From Borreliella valaisiana VS116 (GTDB lineage: Bacteria; Spirochaetota; Spirochaetia; Borreliales; Borreliaceae), in assembly GCF_000170955.2 (NCBI RefSeq), contig NZ_ABCY02000001.1, positions 800,194-864,193 of the forward strand: a stretch of DNA of 64,000 bases. The letters are read 5' to 3'. Numbering within the stretch: the first letter of the stretch is position 1; each line of letters begins with the position of its first letter. Of the stretch, positions 44,207-53,622 are shown in pieces. Under the pieces are notes generated by a model, which saw only the letters and a list, made by a program, of their open reading frames with translations, had not been told where the DNA came from and did not search any database. The position numbers were made by a program, and so were the translations under genes.

Positions 44207-45655
44207 ATGATAAAGGGCACGGGACATATGATTGTAAGCATTGCAAATGATCGCAGTATGAGTATAGATTCTATTAGAAAAACAATTAAAGAATCAGTAT
44301 TGATAGCTTATAAAAAGTATTTTGGAAGCAACGAGAATGCTTTTGTTAAATTTGATGATGATACGGGAGATTTGATAGTTTATGCAAAAAAGAAAATTGT
44401 AGAAGAGGTGAAAGATTCTTTTCTTGAAGTATTAGAAAAAGATATTTCAAAGGAAAATTTTGTAGAAGATGGCTATGCTTACATTGAAATTAATCCCAAG
44501 GTTTTTGACAGGCTTTCTATTCAGGTTGCAAAGCAAAGAACTAAAAATGATTTACAAGGAATTGAGGATAATGAAATTTTATCAGAATTTAAAAGCAAGT
44601 TAAATAAAGTTGTTATTGGGTATGTTCAGCAAAATAGAAATGGTGATCTTTATGTTAATCTTGGTAATACGGATGGTATAATCCCTAAGAAGTATCAGTC
44701 GCCAAGAGAAGTTTACAATCTTAATGATAAGATTAGAGTTTTAGTTTATAATGTCAAAAAGGGTAAAAATGGTATTGAAGTTATTCTTTCTAGAACCCAT
44801 CCAAAATTTATTGAAGAGCTTTTAGCACTTGAAATTCCTGAAATCGAAGAAGGTGTTATTAAGATTCATAAAATAGTTCGTGATCCGGGTTACAGAATCA
44901 AAGTTGCTGTTTATTCTGAAAAAGAAGAAATTGATCCTGTTGGCCCTTGTATAGGGCAAAAAGGAGTTAGAATTCAATCTATAATTAAGGAGCTTGAAGG
45001 AGAAAAAATCGATATTATTCCTTATAGTAAAGACATTAAAGAATTTATAAAGGATTCCTTGACTCCTTCAAAGATAGAGCATGTTTATATTCTTGACGAG
45101 GATTTACATAAGGCTTTAGTAGTTGTTAGCGACGATCAACTTTCCCTTGCTATAGGTAAAATGGGTCAAAATGTTAGACTTGCTAATAGACTTCTTGACT
45201 GGGCTATTGATGTTAAAACTAGCAGTCAATTCGCAAAAATGAAAGCTAATTCGGAGTTTAAGCAAGAAACACTTGAAATGTTTGATAAAGTTATGCAAGA
45301 TGTTGTTGAAGAGGAACAATTTGAAGAGATTAGCAAAATAAGTGATCTTAAATTACTCGATCCTTCTGTGATTTCTAATTTATCAAAAGAGGGTCTTAAT
45401 GATATTAACAATTTTTTACAAGCGGATGAGGGATTGCTTTTTAATCTTGGGATAAGTTATGAAAAACAAGAAGAAATTAACAAAATATTAAAAGAGGGAA
45501 TGATAATAATTGCCAATGATAATGATGAGTCTATAGGAAAGGTTGAAGAAGATGAAGTACTTCTTTGTCCTGAATGTGGTGTTGTTATTAATGAAAATAT
45601 GACCTCCTGTCCGGGTTGTAAAATAGGGCTTAGTTTTGAGTTTGAGGAGGAGTAA
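44207..45655 (+). CDS. nusA: NusA transcription factor with C-terminal zinc ribbon
   Basis: The protein has 482 residues. Order: N-terminal RNA-polymerase-binding domain, S1 domain (about 135-200, VVIGYVQQNRNGDLYVNLG), KH1 (RDPGYRIKVAVYS, DPVGPCIGQKGVRIQSI) and KH2 (LSLAIGKMGQNVRLANRL). Instead of the E. coli acidic repeats it has a helix-hairpin-helix-like piece and a C-terminal ribbon with C454, C457, C468 and C471 (CPECG ... CPGC). It controls pausing, termination and antitermination. AGGAGG lies 8 bases before the ATG. The zinc ribbon is unusual for NusA. Confidence 0.95.
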   Translation: MIKGTGHMIVSIANDRSMSIDSIRKTIKESVLIAYKKYFGSNENAFVKFDDDTGDLIVYAKKKIVEEVKDSFLEVLEKDISKENFVEDGYAYIEINPKVFDRLSIQVAKQRTKNDLQGIEDNEILSEFKSKLNKVVIGYVQQNRNGDLYVNLGNTDGIIPKKYQSPREVYNLNDKIRVLVYNVKKGKNGIEVILSRTHPKFIEELLALEIPEIEEGVIKIHKIVRDPGYRIKVAVYSEKEEIDPVGPCIGQKGVRIQSIIKELEGEKIDIIPYSKDIKEFIKDSLTPSKIEHVYILDEDLHKALVVVSDDQLSLAIGKMGQNVRLANRLLDWAIDVKTSSQFAKMKANSEFKQETLEMFDKVMQDVVEEEQFEEISKISDLKLLDPSVISNLSKEGLNDINNFLQADEGLLFNLGISYEKQEEINKILKEGMIIIANDNDESIGKVEEDEVLLCPECGVVINENMTSCPGCKIGLSFEFEEE

Positions 45656-45657
45656 GG

Positions 45658-48207
45658 TTGTCGACAAATATTGATGATATTAAAAATGACGATGGTAAAA
45701 AAATCAAGGTTATTAAGTTAAGAAAAAAGGTAGTAAAGATTGTAACGCATAACGATTCAAGCGGTAAAAATAATTCAAATAATTCTATTGATTTACATAA
45801 GCACAGCAACAAAGCTGAATATTCACAAAACATAGATAGTAGAACTGGTGGGTATTCACAAAATAGAGATAACAGAGTTGGTGGATATTCACAAAATAGA
45901 GATAGTAGAACTGGCGGATATTCACAAAATAGAGACAGTAGAGCTGGTGGATATTCACAAAATAGAGACAGTAGAACTGGCGGATATTCACAAAATAGAG
46001 ATAGTAGAACTGGTGGATATTCACAAAATAGAGATAGTAGAACTGGTGGGTATTTACAAAATAGAGATAACAGAGCTGGTGGATATTCACAAAATAGAGA
46101 TAACAGAGTTGGTGGGTATTCGCAAAACAGGGACAGTTTGGCCTCTCAATATCAAGGTCCGACAAAGAAAGCATATGTTGCTAAAAATAACTCTCAAAGT
46201 AAATATACCACCCCTGTGTCTTTTAGAAGAGTTATAAAAACTAAGGTTCCTTCTATTGTTAGCAGTTCACCTTCAGCAGATTCTGAGAATAGCAAAGAGT
46301 TAAATCGTAAGCTTGGTGAGAAGAAAAAACAACAACAAGAAAGTCAAAAAAGCTATAAGAGAAAAAAAGCAGAAACCGAGAGCAAAACAATTGAACAAAA
46401 AGTTTTTGAGCAACTTCAAAAAAAGAAAAGAGAAAATTTAGCTAACCCCATTCCAAAATCAATTGACATTATGGGCAGCATTACTGTTTCTGATCTTGCA
46501 AGAAAGATGAATTTAAAATCTTCCGATTTGATTGCTAAATTAATGGCTTTGGGTGTAATGGTGACTATCAATGAAAAGATAGATTCTGATACGGCAACTA
46601 TTTTAGTTGAAGAATATGGTTCAAAGGTTAATGTTGTTTCTATTTATGATGAAACGGTTATAGAAGAAGAAGTAGAAGATCAAAGTAAAAGAATTGAAAA
46701 GCCCCCTGTTATTACAATAATGGGTCATGTTGATCATGGTAAAACCAGGCTACTTTCTGTGCTTCAAAATATAGATATAAATCAAACAGAGTCTGGTGGT
46801 ATTACTCAGCATATTGGAGCTTATACTATTGTTTATAATGACCGAGAAATAACATTTTTAGATACCCCTGGCCATGAAGCTTTTACTATGATGAGAAGTC
46901 GTGGAGCTCAAGTTACAGATATTGTTGTTCTTGTTGTCTCAGCAATTGATGGTGTTATGCCGCAAACTATTGAGGCTATTAATCATGCAAAAGAAGCAAA
47001 TGTTCCGATTATTGTTGCTATAAATAAAATTGATTTACCAGATTCAAATCCCGATAAGATTAAACATCAGCTTTCAGAATACGACTTGGTACCTGAGGAT
47101 TGGGGGGGAGACACTATTTTTGTATTGATTTCTGCTCTTAAAAATATAGGGATTTCTGAACTTCTTGATATGATTCTTTTGCAGTCAGATATGATGTTAT
47201 TAAAGGCAAACCCATCTAAAAGAGCTATTGGAAAAGTGCTTGATGCCAAAATTGATTTGGGGCGCGGAATAGTTTGTTCTGTTATTATTGAGAATGGAAC
47301 CCTTTATGTGGGAGATTCTTTTGTAGGTGGTGCATGCTATGGTAAAGTTAAGGCATTAATTAGCGATAAGGGTGTTTCTGTTAAGAGCGTTGGACCCGCT
47401 AAAGCTATTAGTGTTTTGGGATTTTCTTCAATGCCTCAGGCTGGAGATCCTTTTCAAGTAACTAAAACTGAAAAAGAAGCAAAATTGATTAGTTCCAAAA
47501 GACAAGATCTTAAAAAATATGAATCTTCTAAAAATGTAAAGAAAGTTACTATGTTAAATCTTTATGATTCAATCAAAGAAGGAACACTTAAGGAGCTTAA
47601 AATAATTTTAAAAGCAGATGTTCAAGGTTCAGTTGAGGCTTTAAAGAATTCTCTTGAAAAGTTAACAAACGATGAGGTTCGAGTAAGAGTTGTGCATTCA
47701 TCAGCAGGTGTAATAACTGAAACAGATATTAGCTTTGCTTCAGCAAGTGATGCTGTTGTTATTGGATTTCATGTGAGACCCACTGTAAAAGCCCAGATAC
47801 TCGCAGACCAGGAAAAAGTTGAGATTAGAAAGTATAATGTTATTTATGATGCTATAAATGATGTTAAATCAGTTCTTGAGGGGATGCTTGAACCAGATGT
47901 TGAGCAGCAATTTATTGGATTTGCTGAGGTGAGGGCTGTAATCAATGTTCCTAAAGTCGGGGTAATAGCCGGTTGCTATGTTTCTCAAGGGCTAATAAAA
48001 CGAGATGCGATTACTAATGTGATGAGGGATGGTTTACAGATTCATTCTGGTAAGATTTCATCTTTAAAGCGATTTAAAGATGATGTTAAAGAAGTTGCTG
48101 AGCAATATGAGTGTGGCATTATGATTGATAATTATGCTAATATTAAAGAAGGAGATGTAATTGAAGCATTTGAGTTAAAAAAGGTAAAAAAATCTTTTAA
48201 AACTTAG
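45658..48207 (+). CDS. infB: translation initiation factor IF-2
   Basis: The protein has 849 residues. The N-terminal third is low complexity and contains nine and a partial tenth copy of an 11-residue unit [11 protein letters not shown] (residues about 55-164). After a Lys/Glu-rich linker comes an IF2-N-like domain ([20 protein letters not shown]), the G domain ([40 protein letters not shown]) and the C-terminal domains that bind fMet-tRNA. TTG start after GGAGGAG. From memory the B31 protein is about 882 residues; the difference of 33 would equal three repeat units, which would fit strain-variable copy number, but this is unchecked. Confidence 0.96.
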   Translation: MSTNIDDIKNDDGKKIKVIKLRKKVVKIVTHNDSSGKNNSNNSIDLHKHSNKAEYSQNIDSRTGGYSQNRDNRVGGYSQNRDSRTGGYSQNRDSRAGGYSQNRDSRTGGYSQNRDSRTGGYSQNRDSRTGGYLQNRDNRAGGYSQNRDNRVGGYSQNRDSLASQYQGPTKKAYVAKNNSQSKYTTPVSFRRVIKTKVPSIVSSSPSADSENSKELNRKLGEKKKQQQESQKSYKRKKAETESKTIEQKVFEQLQKKKRENLANPIPKSIDIMGSITVSDLARKMNLKSSDLIAKLMALGVMVTINEKIDSDTATILVEEYGSKVNVVSIYDETVIEEEVEDQSKRIEKPPVITIMGHVDHGKTRLLSVLQNIDINQTESGGITQHIGAYTIVYNDREITFLDTPGHEAFTMMRSRGAQVTDIVVLVVSAIDGVMPQTIEAINHAKEANVPIIVAINKIDLPDSNPDKIKHQLSEYDLVPEDWGGDTIFVLISALKNIGISELLDMILLQSDMMLLKANPSKRAIGKVLDAKIDLGRGIVCSVIIENGTLYVGDSFVGGACYGKVKALISDKGVSVKSVGPAKAISVLGFSSMPQAGDPFQVTKTEKEAKLISSKRQDLKKYESSKNVKKVTMLNLYDSIKEGTLKELKIILKADVQGSVEALKNSLEKLTNDEVRVRVVHSSAGVITETDISFASASDAVVIGFHVRPTVKAQILADQEKVEIRKYNVIYDAINDVKSVLEGMLEPDVEQQFIGFAEVRAVINVPKVGVIAGCYVSQGLIKRDAITNVMRDGLQIHSGKISSLKRFKDDVKEVAEQYECGIMIDNYANIKEGDVIEAFELKKVKKSFKT
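45820..46149 (+). repeat. 33-bp in-frame tandem repeat array in infB
   Basis: Nine near-identical 33-bp units starting at TAT 45820 (phase confirmed at 46084 and 46117) plus a degenerate tenth. Each encodes Y-S-Q-N-R-D-(S/N)-R-(T/A/V)-G-G. Units differ mainly by T/A/V and S/N changes, with exact copies adjacent, a sign of recent expansion. Confidence 0.95.
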
Positions 48208-48230
48208 TATTGTTTTATTTATATGTTTTT

Positions 48231-48593
48231 ATGTATAAGAATATAAAAAAGTTTAAACTCGAGAGTTTAATTGCTCAAGAAATTGGCAATTTAATCGTGA
48301 GTAGGGGAATTAAAGATCCCAGGATTCATTCATTTTTAACTGTGGTTAAAGTAGAATTTTCAAAAGATTTAATAAATGCCAAAGTGTTTATGGGTTCGAT
48401 CAAGGAAGGTGCTTCTTTGGACAACGCAGTTAAAGCTTTAAATAATGCTAAAGGATTTATTCAAAGTCAAATTGTTAAGCGAGTTAAAGTTAGAAGTACC
48501 CCGAAGTTATTATTTATTAAGGATGATTCTCTTTCTAAATCATTTTATGTTAATAAAATAATTGAAGGATTAAACATTCCAAGAGAGAATTAA
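48231..48593 (+). CDS. rbfA: RbfA, 30S ribosome-binding factor
   Basis: The protein has 120 residues from ATG 48231. [20 protein letters not shown] followed by [22 protein letters not shown] is the KH-like core of RbfA, with the C-terminal strand [14 protein letters not shown]. It acts in 16S 5' end maturation and cold adaptation. The open frame extends to a TTG at 48210 with no better SD; the conserved N-terminus fits the ATG. Confidence 0.88.
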   Translation: MYKNIKKFKLESLIAQEIGNLIVSRGIKDPRIHSFLTVVKVEFSKDLINAKVFMGSIKEGASLDNAVKALNNAKGFIQSQIVKRVKVRSTPKLLFIKDDSLSKSFYVNKIIEGLNIPREN

Positions 48594-48595
48594 AT

Positions 48596-49444
48596 TTGGA
48601 AAATGGATTCCTTTTAATTGATAAAGAACAAGGCAAAACTTCTTTTGAAACTCTTTTTCCTATAAAAAAATATTTTAATACAAATCGTGTTGGGCATGCT
48701 GGTACACTTGATAAATTTGCAGGTGGAATTTTGATTGCTCTTGTAGGAAAATATACGAAACTTGCAAACTACTTTATTTCTTTAGATAAAGAGTATGTAG
48801 CAGAATTTAGATTTGGGATAGAAACAGATACTCTTGATCCAAATGGGAGAATAGTTAGTAAAACAGATTATATCCCTAATTTAGAGGATATAGCTTTAAA
48901 GCTTAAAGATTTTGTGGGAGAAATTTATCAAAGCCCACCTAGATTTTCTTCTGTTCATATTGATGGTAGTAGAGCTTATAAACTTGCTTTGGATGGAAAG
49001 TTTTTTGAAATTAAAAAACGAAAAGTAAATGTTTATGATATTCAAATATTAAACTATGATTTTAACTCTTCTTTACTTAGCTTGAAAATTAGTTGTTCAA
49101 AAGGTACTTATATTAGGAGCATTGCAAGAGATTTAGCTTATTCTTTAAATTCTTGCGCGTATGTTACCAATTTAAAAAGAACCAAAATAGGTATGTTTAA
49201 ATTAAAAGATTCCACATTATGTAAAAATTTGAGTAAAACTTCCTTGATTAGTTTAGAATCTTCAATATGTTTTGAAAAGGTTTGCATTGATTCTAGCAAG
49301 ATAAATCTTGTTAAAAATGGAGTTTATATTGAAATTCAAATCAATATTAATGAATTTAAGATTTTAAAATCCAGAGCGGGGGAAATATTAGCGGTCATTG
49401 AAGGAATAGGTTTAAATAAATATAAATATGTTATTATATTTTAA
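48596..49444 (+). CDS. truB: TruB, tRNA pseudouridine-55 synthase
   Basis: The protein has 282 residues. The catalytic Asp is in VGHAGTLDKFAGGILIALVG, with KEYVAEFRFGIETDTLDPNG, SPPRFSSVHIDGSRAYKLA and SCSKGTYIRSIARDLA as further TruB motifs. It modifies U55 in the T loop of tRNAs. TTG start with AAGAGAG upstream, two bases after the rbfA stop. Confidence 0.94.
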   Translation: MENGFLLIDKEQGKTSFETLFPIKKYFNTNRVGHAGTLDKFAGGILIALVGKYTKLANYFISLDKEYVAEFRFGIETDTLDPNGRIVSKTDYIPNLEDIALKLKDFVGEIYQSPPRFSSVHIDGSRAYKLALDGKFFEIKKRKVNVYDIQILNYDFNSSLLSLKISCSKGTYIRSIARDLAYSLNSCAYVTNLKRTKIGMFKLKDSTLCKNLSKTSLISLESSICFEKVCIDSSKINLVKNGVYIEIQININEFKILKSRAGEILAVIEGIGLNKYKYVIIF

Positions 49445-49514
49445 TTCTATATTTGTTTTTTTAAAAAATTTAATAATTTTTTAAAAAAAATAATCTTAAA
49501 AGGGTAAATTGTTT

Positions 49515-49543
49515 TTGTGATTTTTAAGAAAAAATATTATAAT
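49515..49543 (+). promoter_or_regulatory. promoter of rpsO-pnp
   Basis: TTGTGA (49515-49520), 17 bases, perfect TATAAT (49538-49543); start near 49550, giving a leader of about 69 bases that holds a hairpin. Confidence 0.65.
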
Positions 49544-49565
49544 CTACCGTAGTAGTTTAGTTTAA

Positions 49566-49601
49566 ATTATAGCAAGAGGTTTGTTAGAGCTTTGCTATAA
49601 T
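49566..49601 (+). promoter_or_regulatory. rpsO leader hairpin, candidate S15 autoregulatory site
   Basis: ATTATAGCAA (49566-49575) pairs perfectly with TTGCTATAAT (49592-49601), 16-base loop. It ends 4 bases before the ribosome-binding AGGAG (49606 onward). Many bacteria control rpsO by S15 binding to a leader structure, so a similar role is plausible; no known S15 motif was recognised. Confidence 0.5.
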
Positions 49602-49618
49602 GGTATAGGAGTTGCTTT

Positions 49619-49885
49619 ATGATAGATAAAAAGCAAAAGCAAAGAATAGTTTCTGAATTTGGGAAAAATGAAAGTGATACTGGTTCTGTTGGGGTTCAAA
49701 TTGCACTTATTACAGGTAGAATAAAGTATTTAACTGAACATTTAAAGATAAATAAAAAAGACCATAGCTCAAAAAGGGGCTTGTTAAAGTTGGTAGGGCA
49801 AAGACGAAGCTTATTGCGGTATTACCAGAAAAAAGATTTAGAAGCTTATAGGATATTGATATCCAAACTTGGTCTTAGAAAATAA
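49619..49885 (+). CDS. rpsO: 30S ribosomal protein S15
   Basis: The protein has 88 residues, exact family length: [20 protein letters not shown] followed by QIALITGRI, then [20 protein letters not shown]. It binds the 16S central domain. AGGAG lies about 8 bases before the ATG. Paired with pnp as in many bacteria. Confidence 0.98.
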   Translation: MIDKKQKQRIVSEFGKNESDTGSVGVQIALITGRIKYLTEHLKINKKDHSSKRGLLKLVGQRRSLLRYYQKKDLEAYRILISKLGLRK

Positions 49886-49899
49886 AAAGAGGTTGAATT

Positions 49900-52068
49900 T
49901 TGAGGAAAATATTAAAGTTGAAAGTAGGCAGAGACGAGTTAGTATTTGAGACTGGACTTATGGCTAAGCAGGCTAATGGTTCGGTTCTTGCAACTTATGG
50001 AGGATCTTCTGTTCTTGCGACTGTTTGTTGTTCAAGCAATGTGAGAGAAGATTTAGATTTTGTCCCTCTTTCTGTTGAATATAATGAAAAATATTATGCA
50101 GCTGGCAAGATTCCAGGAGGATTTATAAAAAGAGAGGGAAAGCCAAAGGATAAAGAAATACTTGTTTCTAGATTAATAGATAGACCAATGAGACCTCTTT
50201 TTGATAAAAGATTTGGTCGAGAAATTCAAGTAATTCCTACGACTTTAGCTACAGATCAGCTCAATCCCCCTGATATTGTTGGAATGAATGCTGCTTTTAC
50301 GGCAGTTTTTTTATCAGATATTCCGTTTAGTGGTCCAATTGCAGCTGTTAGAATGGTTTATTTGAATGGTGAATTTATAGTAAATCCTTCCTTTGAAGAG
50401 ATTCATGATTCTGATCTTGATATTGTTGTTGCGGGAAGTTTAAATGGAATTACAATGGTAGAAGGCGGTGCTAATGAGGTTAGTGAGGATATATTGCTAT
50501 CAGCAATAGATGGTGCACATGAATATATTAAACAAATTTGCAATGCTCAAAAAGAATTTTTAGAGATTGTAGGCAAAAAGGAAAAACTTCCTTTAGCTTT
50601 TGAAGAAAAAATATTTGAATTTAAAGAAGAGCTTAGAGATTTTGTTTATTCTGATCTTAAAGAAGCTTGTTTTGTTAAGGGAAAGCTTAACAGAGATAAA
50701 GCTATAACTTTGCTGCGAAATAAGTCTTATGAGCATTTTTCTTCTCTTGAAAAGTTGACTGATAGTAATGAACCCCTTTTTAATAGAGCTTTTGATGATT
50801 TTGAGAAGGAGATTGTTAGAAATTCTATTCTTAACGATAAGATTAGAACAGATGGTAGAACTCCTAATGAAATAAGAGATATTATTGCAGAAGTTGATAT
50901 TTTAAGTAGAACGCATGGATCTGCGCTTTTTACAAGAGGGGAGACGCAAGCTTTAGCAGTAACTACTCTTGGTACAAGCATTGATGAGCAAATAATGGAT
51001 GATATTGATGGCGATAAGCGTCTTAATTTTATGCTTCATTACAATTTTCCTCCATTTTCAGTTGGTGAAACTGGCAGACTTATGACTGGTAGGCGAGAGA
51101 TTGGTCATGGTCATTTAGCTCAAAGAGCTTTAGAATCAATGGTTCCTGGGAAAAACGATTTTCCTTATACCATTAGAGTAGTTTCTGAGATTTTGGAGTC
51201 TAACGGATCTTCATCAATGGCTACTGTTTGTGCTGGGAGCATGTCTTTAATGTCTGCCGGGGTTCCTGTTAAAAGGCAAGTTGCGGGAATAGCCATGGGG
51301 CTTATTAGTGAAGGGGATAAATATGTGGTTTTAAGTGACATTCTTGGGGAAGAAGATCATTTAGGTGATATGGACTTTAAAGTGGCTGGTACAAAAAATG
51401 GAATTACTGGATTTCAAATGGATATTAAAATTGAAAATGTTACTAAAAATTTAATGCGAGATGCCCTTGAGCAGGCAAGAGTAGGTAGGATACACATACT
51501 GTCTATTATGGATGCTGTAATTTCGGATTCAAGAGTTGGTATATCTAAGTATGCTCCAAAAATTATTCAGTTGCAAATTGATATTGATAAGATATCTCTT
51601 GTAATAGGGTCTACTGGAAAAACCGTTAAGGCCATAACAGATGAATTTGAAGTTAAGGTTCAAATTGAGCAAAATGGAAAAATTATTCTTTTCGGCGATG
51701 ATGATTTTAAAATGCAAAAGGCCAAAGAAAAAATAGAAAGTATTGTAAGGGAACCAAAGATAGGTGAAGTTTATGAAGGAATTGTTAAAAAGATTAATAG
51801 CTTTGGAGCTTTTATTGAACTTACTCCCACAAAGGAAGGATTTTTAAGTACTCGTTTGAAATCTAGAGATAACAAGTATGGTTCTGGAAGATTTGGAAAT
51901 AGCAATAGATATTCAAGATTTGGTGGTGGGGGAGATAATATAAGGGGTAATGCAGGGTTAGTTCGACCCTCAAAATTAGAAGAAGGTCAGCGAGTTAAAG
52001 TTAGAATAATTGATATAGACAAATTCGGAAAAATTGATCTTGAAATTGTTAGAGATAAAGATTATTAA
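49900..52068 (+). CDS. pnp: polynucleotide phosphorylase with modified S1 domain
   Basis: The protein has 722 residues. Two RNase PH-like domains (about 1-220 and 310-545; [43 protein letters not shown]), then a KH domain ([20 protein letters not shown]) and a C-terminal S1 domain ([22 protein letters not shown]). The usual LVHISEI segment of S1 is replaced by a Gly/Arg/Ser-rich insert (about residues 653-690: [30 protein letters not shown]). It degrades RNA 3' to 5' by phosphorolysis. TTG start 7 bases after GAGG. Confidence 0.95.
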   Translation: MRKILKLKVGRDELVFETGLMAKQANGSVLATYGGSSVLATVCCSSNVREDLDFVPLSVEYNEKYYAAGKIPGGFIKREGKPKDKEILVSRLIDRPMRPLFDKRFGREIQVIPTTLATDQLNPPDIVGMNAAFTAVFLSDIPFSGPIAAVRMVYLNGEFIVNPSFEEIHDSDLDIVVAGSLNGITMVEGGANEVSEDILLSAIDGAHEYIKQICNAQKEFLEIVGKKEKLPLAFEEKIFEFKEELRDFVYSDLKEACFVKGKLNRDKAITLLRNKSYEHFSSLEKLTDSNEPLFNRAFDDFEKEIVRNSILNDKIRTDGRTPNEIRDIIAEVDILSRTHGSALFTRGETQALAVTTLGTSIDEQIMDDIDGDKRLNFMLHYNFPPFSVGETGRLMTGRREIGHGHLAQRALESMVPGKNDFPYTIRVVSEILESNGSSSMATVCAGSMSLMSAGVPVKRQVAGIAMGLISEGDKYVVLSDILGEEDHLGDMDFKVAGTKNGITGFQMDIKIENVTKNLMRDALEQARVGRIHILSIMDAVISDSRVGISKYAPKIIQLQIDIDKISLVIGSTGKTVKAITDEFEVKVQIEQNGKIILFGDDDFKMQKAKEKIESIVREPKIGEVYEGIVKKINSFGAFIELTPTKEGFLSTRLKSRDNKYGSGRFGNSNRYSRFGGGGDNIRGNAGLVRPSKLEEGQRVKVRIIDIDKFGKIDLEIVRDKDY

Positions 52069-52074
52069 AATAAT

Positions 52075-53622
52075 ATGAAATTTGTTTTGAGTAATTTATT
52101 TAAAGGTCGCCTTATATGCTTTGTCTTGTTTTTTTCCTGTCTTACTACAAATGGATCTATTCAAGATTCTCATATTAGTGATCTTGTAGAGGAAAAAAAA
52201 GAAGTAGTTATTATTGGTAATAATAATAATGTTATCAATAAGAGTGAATTTAAAAGAGACAATGTTGTCAATGAGAGTAAATTTAAAAGAGACTATTTAA
52301 TAGGATTAAAAGATAATGAATCTTTTTTTCTTAGTAATGCTTTTTTAAAAGAAGATAATATTTATTTTAAAAAAGCTAGAGAAAGTTATGCTAAGAAAAA
52401 TATTGGCTTGACAAACTATTATTTGAATAAAATAATAACTAATGAGAATCAGCATGGCAGAGAATTGCTAGCTAAGGCAAATTTGTTTTTTGGATATGTG
52501 AATTATGAGAATGGTTTTTATGATCTTTCTGAATATAATTTTGACCTATTTTTAAAAAATTATAAATATTCTCATGCCAGTTTAAGATCAGCTGAATTAA
52601 AATATCTTATTAAAGAAAAATCAGATGCAATTTCTGCATTTAAAGAGATTAATGAATTTTCTATTTCAGGTTATGACAAAGAGATTTATGATTTTTTAAG
52701 TAATAAGCTTGGGGTAAGTCATTTAAACTTAGAATCTTTAGGATTTCTTGACAATAGCGTTTTTGATGTATTTGTCTTTAATGAGAATATATTTGTAACT
52801 AATATATTGGGTGGTCTTTTAAGATATAATATTAAAAAAAATGATTGTAAAATCTACCTTAAAGACAAGAAAAGCATTTTTTTAAATGGCATTAGGGGTT
52901 TTGCTGATTATAATGGAACAATTTATATTGGGGGTAAAAATGTTGTTTATTATATAGATGATGCTGATGGAGATTTAAAGCAAATAAAGTCTCCTGATAA
53001 TGCTGATTTTAGTAATATACAAGTTTTGCTTGGTGTTAAAAATGGAATATTTGTTGGTACTTTAAATTCTGGGTTATGGTTTTATGATTTAAAAAATTGG
53101 AAAAACATACCACTTGGATCTAATAAAATTTCTTCAATGTGTCTTGATAGTTTAAAAAATTTATTATTGGTTGGAACGGTTGATAAGGCTATTTATAGTA
53201 TTAATGTCGATAATTTGAAAAAGATTAAACATTTGGATTTTTTTAGCAAGAACGATAATGAAAAAAATATTAATTTTATAAAAGGATATAAAGATAGCTA
53301 TTTTGTTGGGACATATGGAGGGGGGCTTTTTGAATTAAATTTAAATAAAAATAACTATAAAAAGCATGTTATTGCTAATAATATTGATGTTAATTATTTT
53401 ATGGATATGGAGATTAAAGATAAAAAATTGTTGTTTGCAACCTTTGATCACGGGCTATTGATTTATGATTATGAAAATGACAATTGGGATTATTTTGGTC
53501 CTAATAATGGGCTTCTTAATTTAAATTTAATAAAAGTTTCTAGATTTGAAAATTATGTTATATTGGGTACTCTTAATAATGGCTTGGTTTTTGTAGATGA
53601 AAATATTAAAAAACAGTTATGA
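52075..53622 (+). CDS. probable exported/lipoprotein with C-terminal beta-propeller
   Basis: The protein has 515 residues. The N-terminus has a hydrophobic stretch ending VLFFSCLTT, a possible spirochaetal lipobox with Cys22. Residues about 95-210 are helical and TPR-like (ARESYAKKNIGLTNYYLNKI, FYDLSEYNFDLFLKNYKYSH). Residues about 225-515 are repeated beta units (NGIFVGTLNSGLWFYDL, DSYFVGTYGGGLFELNL, KLLFATFDHGLLIYDYEN, NYVILGTLNNGLVFVDE), resembling the blades of two-component-regulator propellers. It overlaps the lptF-like gene by 26 bases, suggesting a link with that transporter. The function is unknown. Confidence 0.75.
   Translation: MKFVLSNLFKGRLICFVLFFSCLTTNGSIQDSHISDLVEEKKEVVIIGNNNNVINKSEFKRDNVVNESKFKRDYLIGLKDNESFFLSNAFLKEDNIYFKKARESYAKKNIGLTNYYLNKIITNENQHGRELLAKANLFFGYVNYENGFYDLSEYNFDLFLKNYKYSHASLRSAELKYLIKEKSDAISAFKEINEFSISGYDKEIYDFLSNKLGVSHLNLESLGFLDNSVFDVFVFNENIFVTNILGGLLRYNIKKNDCKIYLKDKKSIFLNGIRGFADYNGTIYIGGKNVVYYIDDADGDLKQIKSPDNADFSNIQVLLGVKNGIFVGTLNSGLWFYDLKNWKNIPLGSNKISSMCLDSLKNLLLVGTVDKAIYSINVDNLKKIKHLDFFSKNDNEKNINFIKGYKDSYFVGTYGGGLFELNLNKNNYKKHVIANNIDVNYFMDMEIKDKKLLFATFDHGLLIYDYENDNWDYFGPNNGLLNLNLIKVSRFENYVILGTLNNGLVFVDENIKKQL

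Noticed and set aside
45820-46149. Possible CRISPR array
   Set aside because: The repeat units are directly adjacent without unique spacers, are in frame with IF-2 and translate to a regular peptide repeat.
45785-46237. Two 129-codon open frames on opposite strands with strongly repetitive sequence
   Set aside because: They are shadow frames of the 33-bp infB repeat; a repeat whose unit is a multiple of 3 keeps other frames open. No ribosome-binding site or independent composition supports them.
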